Of a stretch of DNA of 38,015 bases, positions 10,362 to 18,668 are shown one piece after another. Source of the stretch: Candidatus Magasanikbacteria bacterium CG_4_10_14_0_2_um_filter_37_12. Its GTDB lineage: Bacteria; Patescibacteriota; Patescibacteriia; Magasanikbacterales; UBA922. Position 1 is the stretch's first letter; every line of letters starts with the position of its first letter. Position numbers and translations under genes: made by a program. Below the pieces are notes generated by a model. The model was given only the letters and a program-made list of their open reading frames with translations. It did no database searches and was not told where the DNA came from. Location of the stretch: contig PFPK01000016.1 in assembly GCA_002793015.1 (NCBI GenBank), forward strand, positions 1 to 38,015, given 5' to 3'.

Positions 10362-11792
10362 TTACTTTCTAACTAATTCAAAAGCCTCTGTTAATTGTGA
10401 TTTGGTAACAGTTCTTGTAAAGTATAGCATCAAGGCATAGACAACGATACCCGCAACAATAGCGATAAAAAAACTCGTATACAAATTAGTATACCACACC
10501 GCTAACCCCATCACTCCAGCAGATAGCAAAATTTGTAATAAACTTTTAAAAATAAACCAATGAGAAATCTTGGTTATTTTTGGAACAACCAAATATCCGA
10601 AAACTGTCAAAAATAAATTACCAATAAAGGCTGCACTAGCTGCACCAACAATACCATAGTGAGGAATTAGGAATAGATTTAAAATAATATTAACAACCAT
10701 TACCACGCCAACTATTGTAGTCTGGATAACCTGTTTGTTGCAAGCATTGAGAAATGCACCAATAGGAAAACTGAGATAAGAAAAAATAAGACTAGTAATC
10801 AATATTTGTAATGGAAAAATGGATGCTCGATATTCTTCGGTATAGAGTTTAATAATAATATCCTCAGATAAAATAGCAATTCCTACTGCAATCGGGATGG
10901 CGATAATAAGCAGGTATTTAATCCCCCGCTCAAATATAAAAGAAAGTTTTGCTTTATCATAAGCAAAATATTCACTGAAACGAGGGTACATTGTAGCTAC
11001 CAAAGCAAGAGGTACAAACTGAAAAGCATAGGTAATTTTGTAAGGAATAGCATACCAACCAACGGCGATGTCTCCTGCTAATTTGGAAAGTAAAATAGAA
11101 TCAATATAAGAATAAACTCTGGCAAAAATCGCTGCCAAAGCAAATGGAATAGCAATCTTACCAATATATTTAAAAATCTCTGGATCGTATTTGGGAAGTA
11201 ATTTGATCTGATATTTTTTATAAAGAACAAAAGTAGCATAACAGACATTGAAAAAACTTGTGATTGTAAAAGCTAAAATCAAAAATATTATTGGGAAATC
11301 TAAGTAAAGAAAAATAGTACCTAGAACTAGGCTAATGGCTTGGCTACCAACAATGCTGATCGCTTCATACTTAAGATTCCCAATGGAACGCAAAACTCCA
11401 TAGATAGACAAATGAAGAGAATCAAAAAGCATTGTTACCGCTGAAAGATAAACAAGCTGTCTTGTCTCCACTGGATAGCCCATAATATTGATCAACACAA
11501 CAACACCAATATAAGACAAACCTGCAAGCACTATTTTTACTGACAAAATTGTTGAAAAATATGCCTGGATTTTTGTCTTCAACTTAGCTGATTCACGCAC
11601 CAAGACATTGGTTAAGCCAAGATCAACAAAAACTACAAAGATAGTAGTAAAAGACAGAGCAAAAAAATACTTACCAGTCCCAACAACTCCAATATGACGA
11701 GCAATGAGCGTAAAATAAACAAAGGCCACTAATTTCTGACCAACAGAGGCCATGGTCATAAAAGCAGCATTTTTAGCAATTCCAGTCTTCAT
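10362..11792 (-). CDS. Oligosaccharide flippase / Wzx-like polysaccharide exporter
   Basis: 476 aa multi-TM protein; LARHIGVVGTGKYFFALSF..., adjacent to glycosyltransferases. Confidence 0.88.
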   Translation of the reverse strand: MKTGIAKNAAFMTMASVGQKLVAFVYFTLIARHIGVVGTGKYFFALSFTTIFVVFVDLGLTNVLVRESAKLKTKIQAYFSTILSVKIVLAGLSYIGVVVLINIMGYPVETRQLVYLSAVTMLFDSLHLSIYGVLRSIGNLKYEAISIVGSQAISLVLGTIFLYLDFPIIFLILAFTITSFFNVCYATFVLYKKYQIKLLPKYDPEIFKYIGKIAIPFALAAIFARVYSYIDSILLSKLAGDIAVGWYAIPYKITYAFQFVPLALVATMYPRFSEYFAYDKAKLSFIFERGIKYLLIIAIPIAVGIAILSEDIIIKLYTEEYRASIFPLQILITSLIFSYLSFPIGAFLNACNKQVIQTTIVGVVMVVNIILNLFLIPHYGIVGAASAAFIGNLFLTVFGYLVVPKITKISHWFIFKSLLQILLSAGVMGLAVWYTNLYTSFFIAIVAGIVVYALMLYFTRTVTKSQLTEAFELVRK

Positions 11793-11936
11793 ATGTACTA
11801 TATTTTACGCTAAAATGAAGAAAAAAGAAAGGGATCTTTCTTTTAAAAGAATGTCTTCCTTGCTAAAGATTCTTCGTCTACGACTCAGAATGGCACCCTC
11901 ACTCAATGAGGTAATCTCGAACAAATACTAAAACAA

Positions 11937-11965
11937 AAAATTCACCAAATAAAATGGTGAATTTT
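11937..11965 (-). terminator. Intrinsic terminator of the ribosomal protein operon
   Basis: AAAATTCACCA-loop-TGGTGAATTTT just downstream of rpsI. Confidence 0.75.
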
Positions 11966-11978
11966 GTACATTCGTATG

Positions 11979-12383
11979 CTATCTCTTCTTCCACTGTCGG
12001 CCCCTTCTAGCTTTCCTGAAACCTGGTTTCTTTCTTTCTTTGACACGCGAATCGCGAGTGAGATATCCTTCGACTTTGAGAAGTGGTTTGAAATCTTCGT
12101 TCCATTTGACAAGAGCACGGGCAATACCATGACGAACTGCATCAGCTTGCCCATGAACGCCGCCACCAGTAACTTTAACAGACACATCAAAATCTTTATC
12201 CTTTCCAACGACCTCAAGCGGACTTGTGACTTTTTTTTGTAAAATAAGAATTGGAAAAAAGTCTGTCAATTCCCGATCATTGATCAAGATATTACCTTTT
12301 CCAAGAGTGATACGAACCCTGGCTGAAGCTTGTTTTCTTCGGCCTACGGCTCTTTCTGTTGTTTCAGTCTTTTTTTCTACCAT
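11979..12383 (-). CDS. rpsI: 30S ribosomal protein S9
   Basis: GRRKQASARVRITLGKG..GGGVHGQADAVRHGIARAL..RDSRVKERKKPGFRKARRGRQWKKR. Confidence 0.97.
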   Translation of the reverse strand: MVEKKTETTERAVGRRKQASARVRITLGKGNILINDRELTDFFPILILQKKVTSPLEVVGKDKDFDVSVKVTGGGVHGQADAVRHGIARALVKWNEDFKPLLKVEGYLTRDSRVKERKKPGFRKARRGRQWKKR

Positions 12384-12484
12384 ATTTATTAGTTTTCTTC
12401 TCCATATTACCGGAGGGTATATAATACTAGTCTAATCGTAATAAAAACCATCGGTGAAAAAATTTTCGTCCCAATCAAATCTTG

Positions 12485-12850
12485 TTAAGACTTGATTACC
12501 AATCTTTTCATCATTTCATCACGAAGCCTATTCTTTGGAAGCATACCATAGACTGCACGACGAATTACTTCTCCTGGATCATTATCAAATATTTTCTTCA
12601 TTGGGGTACGTCTAATTCCTCCTGGATACATAGTGTGATGATAATAATCTTTTTGTACCAATTTATCTCCAGTAAATTTAACTTGAGAAGCATTTATGAT
12701 TGTTACAATACCACCCCTATCAATATGTGGAGAAAAATCTGGCTTGTCTTTTCCGCGCAAAACCATAGCAATCTTACTAGCTAACCGACCGACTGCCTGT
12801 CCAGTGGCGTCGATTTCATGTTTTTCACGTTTTATTTCTTGGTTATTCAT
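12485..12850 (-). CDS. rplM: 50S ribosomal protein L13
   Basis: DATGQAVGRLASKIAMVLRGK..AVYGMLPKNRLRDEMMKRL. Confidence 0.96.
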   Translation of the reverse strand: MNNQEIKREKHEIDATGQAVGRLASKIAMVLRGKDKPDFSPHIDRGGIVTIINASQVKFTGDKLVQKDYYHHTMYPGGIRRTPMKKIFDNDPGEVIRRAVYGMLPKNRLRDEMMKRLVIKS

Positions 12851-12876
12851 ACTAAAAATCTAAAAATTCTGAAACT

Positions 12877-13227
12877 TTATATAAATTCAATTCTGACTTT
12901 TTCTGCACCGTCGTTTGGTCGATAACCAATATTGGTAATTCTAGTATAGCCGCCTGGTCGCTCTTTATAACGAGGACCAATCTCATCCATGAGTTTGTTG
13001 ACAACTTTGTCAGTAAACAATGCGGAAATAAGACGACGTCTACTTACCAGGTCGCCTTTTTTTGCCTTTGTAACCAACGGCTCAACAAAAGTCTTCAAAG
13101 CTTTGGCTTTGGCTTTGGTGGTCACAATACTGTCATGCAATACCAAACTCTCAGCCAGGCTTTTCATCAAAGCCACTCTTTGTGCTCTTTGTCGTCCTAA
13201 TGTATTTTTTTTGATTCTGTGTCTCAT
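12877..13227 (-). CDS. rplQ: 50S ribosomal protein L17
   Basis: MRHRIKKNTLGRQRAQRVALMKSLAESLVLHDSIVTTKAKAK. Confidence 0.97.
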   Translation of the reverse strand: MRHRIKKNTLGRQRAQRVALMKSLAESLVLHDSIVTTKAKAKALKTFVEPLVTKAKKGDLVSRRRLISALFTDKVVNKLMDEIGPRYKERPGGYTRITNIGYRPNDGAEKVRIEFI

Positions 13228-13245
13228 ATATAGTCTATCTAATAT

Positions 13246-13986
13246 TTATTCTTCTGTTTCTTCAACTTCAGTACTTCTTTCTGTTTTTGAATCTTCTGGA
13301 GTATTATCCAAAATCAAAGCAAAATGTTGCATCAAAATTTGAGTAGCTTGCGTAACAGCCTCTTTTGGAGTAATTGTCCCGTTTGTCTCAATTGTTAAAG
13401 TAAGTTTTTCAAAATTTGTGACATCCCCTACACGAGTCATTTCCACTTTATATCCAACATCACGGATAGGTGTGTAAAGAGAATCAATAGCAATTGTCCC
13501 AATATCCAAATTTTTTGTTTCTTTTTGTGATGTGGATACATAACCACGTCCATGGCCAATCGTAATCTCCATAACAAATTCTTTTTTGCTATCTGTAATA
13601 TTGGCAATTACCAGCTCTGGATTGGCAATTTCTATATCGGAATTTTTTTCAAAATCTGCTGCAGTAACAGTACCTGCACCCTTCTTACGAAGGGTAAGAA
13701 CGACTTGTTCGTCAGAATATGAACGAACAGCAAGTTGTTTTAGATTCAAAATAATTTCCACCACATCTTCTTGGATCCCTTCGACTGCAGAAAATTCATG
13801 TTGTACACCATCAATCTTGATTGATTCTACTGCTGCTCCAGGAAGTGAAGATAAAAGCACACGACGCAAAGCATTCCCAAGAGTAGTACCATATCCCTGA
13901 TGACATGGTGAGATCACCATTTCACCAACATTGGTACGGTCTGTGTCAAAAAATTCAATGGCTGATGGGAGTATAATTTGTTCCAT
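13246..13986 (-). CDS. rpoA: RNA polymerase subunit alpha, NTD-only form
   Basis: GYGTTLGNALRRVLLSSLPGAAVESIKIDGVQHEFSAVEGIQEDVVEIILNLK; ends at 246 aa with an acidic tail and no alpha-CTD. Confidence 0.96.
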   Translation of the reverse strand: MEQIILPSAIEFFDTDRTNVGEMVISPCHQGYGTTLGNALRRVLLSSLPGAAVESIKIDGVQHEFSAVEGIQEDVVEIILNLKQLAVRSYSDEQVVLTLRKKGAGTVTAADFEKNSDIEIANPELVIANITDSKKEFVMEITIGHGRGYVSTSQKETKNLDIGTIAIDSLYTPIRDVGYKVEMTRVGDVTNFEKLTLTIETNGTITPKEAVTQATQILMQHFALILDNTPEDSKTERSTEVEETEE

Positions 13987-14040
13987 AGAATGTCGTGTTT
14001 ATGACGGAGAGCTCCGTCGTGGATGACAGGCGAACACTAT

Positions 14041-14661
14041 CTATCTAGTAGAGTAGTATTCAATAATAAGTGTGACATCAAAAATTTTATCCAGATCTTC
14101 CTCTACTGGCTTGCTAACAACCTTACCTTCCTTCTTGATTGGATCTACTACCAACCATGATGGTGTTGTGGCTTGCGAAAGTCTATCTGTAATGTCATGA
14201 AAAAGAGATTTTTTTGCTTTGTTATCTTTTATTTTTACTACGTCACCGACCTTAACAAGATAAGATGGAATACCAATTTTTTTATCATTAACAGTGAACA
14301 TGCCATGATTAACAAACTGTCGTGCTTGGGCTCTAGTAATGGCAAAACCCATACGATAGACCACATTATCTAGACGGGCTTCCAAAATTTCTTGTAAATT
14401 GCGTCCTGAATCTCCTTCACGACGGTTGGCTTCATTAGCATAGGAACGAAATTGTCTTTCACGAAGACCATAGATAAATTTGGCTTTCTGTTTTTCAACC
14501 AGTTGTTTTCCATAACTAGACAAAGACTTTGGTCGTGTTGCACCATGCACACCTGGACGTTGAGTAAGACGTCTAGACACTTTAGCAGCGTTAGTCTTCA
14601 GACCAAGGTTAACTCCGAATCTTCTAGCAATTTTATTTTTTGGACCAATATATCTTCCCAT
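14041..14661 (-). CDS. rpsD: 30S ribosomal protein S4
   Basis: S4 domain LDNVVYRMGFAITRAQARQFVNHGMFTVN. Confidence 0.97.
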   Translation of the reverse strand: MGRYIGPKNKIARRFGVNLGLKTNAAKVSRRLTQRPGVHGATRPKSLSSYGKQLVEKQKAKFIYGLRERQFRSYANEANRREGDSGRNLQEILEARLDNVVYRMGFAITRAQARQFVNHGMFTVNDKKIGIPSYLVKVGDVVKIKDNKAKKSLFHDITDRLSQATTPSWLVVDPIKKEGKVVSKPVEEDLDKIFDVTLIIEYYSTR

Positions 14662-14791
14662 AATTTTATTTAATACTAATATATATACTAATTCATGCTA
14701 ATGATACTAATAAATACTAATTTTGATACCTCTAACTATTTATATTTATTTGTATCATTCGTACTATTAGTATATTGCATCATAATCATAT

Positions 14792-15187
14792 TTATACTCG
14801 TCGTCTCTTCGGAGCACGACAACCATTGTGTGGAACTGGAGTAACATCTTTAATGGACAAAACTTGCAAACCATTGGCATTAAGACCACGGATTGCCCCT
14901 TCACGTCCCCCGCCAATTCCTTTGACAAAAACATGAACTTCCTTAAGTCCACAGGCTTTTGCTAATTCAGTCACTTTTTTTACTACTTGTCCGGCAGCAT
15001 ATGGCGTAGCCTTTTTTGGCCCTTTGAACCCGACCATACCAGCACTGGCCCAAGCCAAGACGTCACCATTTGGATCAGTAAGACTGACAATAGTATTATT
15101 GAAAGTAGCTTGAACATAAGCTCGCCCACTACTAACTAGCTTTTGGACTTTCTTTTTCTTTTTTATTATTTTGGTTGGCTTAGCCAT
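14792..15187 (-). CDS. rpsK: 30S ribosomal protein S11
   Basis: [53 protein letters not shown]; start placed at MAKPTK. Confidence 0.96.
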   Translation of the reverse strand: MAKPTKIIKKKKKVQKLVSSGRAYVQATFNNTIVSLTDPNGDVLAWASAGMVGFKGPKKATPYAAGQVVKKVTELAKACGLKEVHVFVKGIGGGREGAIRGLNANGLQVLSIKDVTPVPHNGCRAPKRRRV

Positions 15188-15205
15188 AACTGTGTAAATC
15201 AATTT

Positions 15206-15592
15206 TTATGTCTTTTGTGCGTCAGGTTTTTTACCACTTGTTGCTTTATTACGAATATTGCCACGAGTAGTTCGAGAATTTGTTTTAGTTCTTTGACCAC
15301 GTGTTGGCAAACGCTTGGCATGTCTTGAGCCACGATAAGATTTTATATCTTTCAAACGCTTGATATTAGCGTCTACTTCACGACGTAAATCACCTTCTGT
15401 TTTGTACTGTTTTTCAATAATATTACGAAGTAAATCTTCTTGTTTTTGAGTAAGATCTTTGACCCGTGTAGAACCATCGATCTTGGTAGCTTCAATAACT
15501 TTTTTGGCAATAGCATTACCAATACCTTTAACATAGGTGATGGCAACAATCACTCGTTTTTGTTTTGGAATGTCTACACCTGATACTCTCAT
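15206..15592 (-). CDS. rpsM: 30S ribosomal protein S13
   Basis: MRVSGVDIPKQKRVIVAITYVKGIG..SYRGSRHAKRLPTRGQRTKTNSRTTRG. Confidence 0.97.
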   Translation of the reverse strand: MRVSGVDIPKQKRVIVAITYVKGIGNAIAKKVIEATKIDGSTRVKDLTQKQEDLLRNIIEKQYKTEGDLRREVDANIKRLKDIKSYRGSRHAKRLPTRGQRTKTNSRTTRGNIRNKATSGKKPDAQKT

Positions 15593-15604
15593 ATATTTTG
15601 ATAC

Positions 15605-15742
15605 TTAAGCTGATTTTTTACGTTTTTTTGTACCTTGACACTGTTTATGTCTTGGATTTTCACAAATACAATGAACAACACCGCTTCTTCGTACGATCTT
15701 GCATTTTACGCAAATTTTCTTGACTGAGGCTCTGTTCTTCAT
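15605..15742 (-). CDS. rpmJ: 50S ribosomal protein L36
   Basis: Absent from the ORF track; reads [45 protein letters not shown] (45 aa) with the L36 CxxC...C...H zinc pattern, between infA and rpsM. Confidence 0.93.
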   Translation of the reverse strand: MKNRASVKKICVKCKIVRRSGVVHCICENPRHKQCQGTKKRKKSA

Positions 15743-15843
15743 AATTTTTATGAATCAATATCACAAATTGATATCAAATTTTTCAAAACTGTGCATACAC
15801 TTACCCTACAAGATTTCAAGCAAAGCAGGAGGTAAACAAAAAT

Positions 15844-15926
15844 ACCAACCACTGTCGCGATATCGATGCTTTTCCTAATGACAGATCGGCCTATTCGCAG
15901 GAAAATGCTCCACCACACTGGTTGAT
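15844..15926 (-). promoter_or_regulatory. Candidate structured leader/attenuator between infA and rpmJ
   Basis: Outer stem AUCAACCA/UGGUUGGU (15919-15926 with 15844-15851) and inner stem GC(A)UUUUCCU/AGGAAAAGC (15899-15908 with 15868-15876), followed by AUUUUUGUUU. Confidence 0.5.
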
Positions 15927-15939
15927 ATTTTTTATATTT

Positions 15940-16158
15940 TTAGAAACGATAGGTAATTCGTCCTTTGGTAAGATCATAAGTACTCATTTCTACCCTAACT
16001 TCATCCCCTACGCTCAGCCGAATATTGAACTTTCTCATCTTTCCTGCTATGGTAGCAATAACTTCATGATCATTCTCCAAACGAACTCGAAATTTGGCAC
16101 CTGGCAGAGCCTCATCTACGACTCCACGAACCTCTATAATATCATCTTTTTTTGCCAT
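15940..16158 (-). CDS. infA: Translation initiation factor IF-1
   Basis: [72 protein letters not shown]. Confidence 0.97.
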   Translation of the reverse strand: MAKKDDIIEVRGVVDEALPGAKFRVRLENDHEVIATIAGKMRKFNIRLSVGDEVRVEMSTYDLTKGRITYRF

Positions 16159-16517
16159 GAATGTTTGCTTTTAATCCCAACCTGAGTCAGGACAAGAATT
16201 AACCCTAGATATTACAACCTGGAAACAAATATTATTGTCTTCCGTAATGTTGTTACAAAAACATTAATTCTGGACGTATTTTACATGACAAACGATTATC
16301 TGTCAAGTATAAATACTCCAGCTAATAACAAGACTTACTAGGCTCAGTATAGCAAATATTTTGCATTCTGAAAAGTCTTATCATACTTTTTTGCCAAGTT
16401 ATACACAGCTATCAAGCTGAGGACAACGAAAAATTTATGTATGATAACAATAGTCTGCTAGGCAAAATAGATAATAATCTGCTATGATATATCTATCCAA
16501 TAATCGACTTAAAAAGT

Positions 16518-17378
16518 ATGCTATTAGGATCAAAACAAGACATCCAAGAACACATTGTTTTTTTGTTATCTAACTGTAGTAGATTGAGTGCAAAAAAAAT
16601 TCAAAAAAAACTAGATACTAGTAAAGTCAAAGCCACTGTCCAAGGTATTTATAGGGCACTAAGGTGTCTACAAGAAGATGGAGTAATCACCAAAGAAAAG
16701 CAGGCCTACAGCCTCAGAACTCCATGGATCCTAGACCTCGCCAAACTACTAGACACAATGGAAAATACGTATTTAGACCAAGACTACCACGATCTATTGT
16801 TGCCTAACCAAAAAAAAGAAAAACGTGTCTGGTATTTCACTAACATGCTCCAAATGAATAATTTTTGGTCACAATTGCTCATCATTATGGCCAACAAATC
16901 TAAGACAGGAATTGCCCTTAGTTACTGTCCGCATACATGGTTCGAGAACCTCCAAATTAATCAAGAAAGCCAATACAGACGAAACTATTTTAGTCTTGTC
17001 AAACAATTTTCTATTGTGGGAAGTAATTTTTTTCTTGATAAATATACTGTGTCCAAAAGACCGAACCAAAAAGATCAAGAAGAAACATACATATCTGTCA
17101 AAGCCAAAGAGATTATAAAAAACCCAAACTTATATATAGACGTGATAGACGATATAGTTTTAGAAATAAAATTTGATAAAAGAAGCACCAATTTGGTTGA
17201 AGACTGCTACAAAATGATTGAAAATGAAAAAGATATTGACAAAATATTATCTTGTATTCTAAAACAAAAAAATAAAATAAAAGTTACTCTACAAAAAAAT
17301 CAGAAAAAAGCTGAATGTTATTATAAAAAATTTGAAAAAATCTTTGGACCACTAAAAAAAATAAATGAAATTATTTAG
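16518..17378 (+). CDS. Winged-helix domain protein with uncharacterised C-terminal domain
   Basis: N-terminal LSAKKIQKKLDTSKVKATVQGIYRALRCLQEDGVITKEKQAYSL reads as a wHTH; remainder not recognised. Confidence 0.6.
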   Translation: MLLGSKQDIQEHIVFLLSNCSRLSAKKIQKKLDTSKVKATVQGIYRALRCLQEDGVITKEKQAYSLRTPWILDLAKLLDTMENTYLDQDYHDLLLPNQKKEKRVWYFTNMLQMNNFWSQLLIIMANKSKTGIALSYCPHTWFENLQINQESQYRRNYFSLVKQFSIVGSNFFLDKYTVSKRPNQKDQEETYISVKAKEIIKNPNLYIDVIDDIVLEIKFDKRSTNLVEDCYKMIENEKDIDKILSCILKQKNKIKVTLQKNQKKAECYYKKFEKIFGPLKKINEII

Positions 17379-18090
17379 TCGCCAAAAAAACAGTGTAGTA
17401 TTCGCTAGGAATAAAGATCTCTTCTACCTTAGTAAACCCAACTTGGTACAACAAATTACGTAGTTCCAGATCTGTCAGGTAATAAGAATACCTCTCTGAG
17501 GTGTGTACTTTTCCATCTAGGACAACCGTTGGCTTCCAAGTGCGTTTTCTGGTCTTCTTGTCTATCAAAACAATTTCTGAAGCTTCCAGCGACTTACCAC
17601 CAACTTCTACTGGAGCGTAGTTTGTAACCTCTGGCTGATCGTTGGCGATATCAATATATAACTGTCCTCCTAATTTGAGAGCTATATAAAAATTTTGGAG
17701 ACTTTTTTCTATATTTTCAATACCATTTTCTCGAAGAGTATTCCAAGCACAGGCATATGGTATAGAGCCGCCACGACACATGATAATATCAAACTCGTTC
17801 TGAAAAGTATCGCTAAGCTTAGACCACTTTAATTCTAAAGGTTTTTTTACTTTTACATTTTTTTGTTGTGCTTTTTTAAGAAATTCTTCGATCATGTCTT
17901 CGCTACCATCGCTACAAGTGATGTTATAGCCTTTTTTGATCAAATCAATAGTGGCAAAACCACTACCACAGGCACAGTCTAAAATTTTAGCGTGATAATA
18001 TTGTTTTAAAAAATTATCAAGATCGTTAACAAGATTTTCTTCGTCATATTCAAACTGTAGACAAAGATCCCATATCTGAGAAATATTCAT
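17371..18090 (-). CDS. Class I SAM-dependent methyltransferase
   Basis: ILDCACGSGFATIDLIKKGYNITCSDGSEDMIEEFLKKA. Confidence 0.88.
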   Translation of the reverse strand: MNISQIWDLCLQFEYDEENLVNDLDNFLKQYYHAKILDCACGSGFATIDLIKKGYNITCSDGSEDMIEEFLKKAQQKNVKVKKPLELKWSKLSDTFQNEFDIIMCRGGSIPYACAWNTLRENGIENIEKSLQNFYIALKLGGQLYIDIANDQPEVTNYAPVEVGGKSLEASEIVLIDKKTRKRTWKPTVVLDGKVHTSERYSYYLTDLELRNLLYQVGFTKVEEIFIPSEYYTVFLATK

Positions 18091-18190
18091 ATTTTTATTT
18101 TAACAACTAAGGACTCTCAGTCCATAGAATAAATTAAGCAAAGGACAGGCTTAAAATTATTTTCTAAAAAAAATATTACTTGTAAAATTA

Positions 18191-18346
18191 CTTTGAATTA
18201 TGAAACACCCCAAATTATCATTCTGAACTTGTTTCAGAATCTTGCTGTAAAAAGAGATACTCAATGAAACAGAACCTGAAACAAGTTCAGAGCTTGCGTT
18301 GAATTTATTTCAATGATGACAGAAAAGAGTGTTTTGTAATTCAAAG
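18191..18346. repeat. ~156-bp palindromic MITE/REP-like element
   Basis: Terminal inverted repeat CTTTGAATTA...TAATTCAAAG plus internal CTGAACTTGTTTCAG/CTGAAACAAGTTCAG. Confidence 0.7.
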
Positions 18347-18369
18347 AAAATTAAGCAGTTAAAAAAAAT

Positions 18370-18402
18370 AAAATCCCGCGACGTAGAAATTCGCGGGATT
18401 TT
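18370..18402 (-). terminator. Strong intrinsic terminator
   Basis: AAAATCCCGCGA-loop-TCGCGGGATTTT. Confidence 0.85.
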
Positions 18403-18559
18403 ATATAGACATTACAAACCAGTCTTTTACTTGTAGACGGCCCCTCCCAATACTTAGCAAAAAATAATTTGCTTTGTTTTTCCACAACATTTTTCCCGTG
18501 CCAAGTAACAAGATAGTGTGTAGGGACATTGGTTGGTTGTATAGACCAAACCAACAATC
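18370..18559 (-). ncRNA. Candidate ~185-nt structured ncRNA (6S-like rod?)
   Basis: Promoter-like TTGCCA-N17-TATATT upstream, GC-rich terminator downstream, long-range pairing of CUUGUUACUUGGCACGG (18496-18512) with CCGUCUACAAGUAAAAG (18424-18440). Confidence 0.5.
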
Positions 18560-18561
18560 TT

Positions 18562-18590
18562 AATATATAACACAAACCAAAAAATGGCAA
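18562..18590 (-). promoter_or_regulatory. Sigma70-like promoter for candidate ncRNA
   Basis: -35 TTGCCA (18585-18590), 17-bp spacer, -10 TATATT (18562-18567). Confidence 0.55.
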
Positions 18591-18668
18591 AAAACCCTGG
18601 TCATCTAGATATATTTTAAATAGTTTGTTTAAAAACATTGATAAAAATTTAGCACCATCCGCCAATAA

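Noticed and set aside
11822-11905. AAAGAAAGGGATCTTTCTTTT hairpin and AAGATTCTTCGTCTACGACTCAGAATGGCA in the flippase-rpsI gap
   Set aside because: The second resembles a repeat fragment common in many bacterial genomes and the first is a simple hairpin; nothing more can be supported.
12989-13342. 117-aa plus-strand ORF across rplQ/rpoA
   Set aside because: Antisense shadow of two conserved genes; same reasoning applies to most plus-strand ORFs opposite housekeeping genes.
16396-16407. DnaA-box-like TTATACACA upstream of the wHTH gene
   Set aside because: Single match with no cluster of boxes or adjacent dnaA/dnaN; chance match is likely in AT-rich DNA.
18351-18665. 104-aa minus-strand ORF after alaS
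   Set aside because: Runs through a strong terminator hairpin, has no recognisable protein features, and overlaps the candidate ncRNA.
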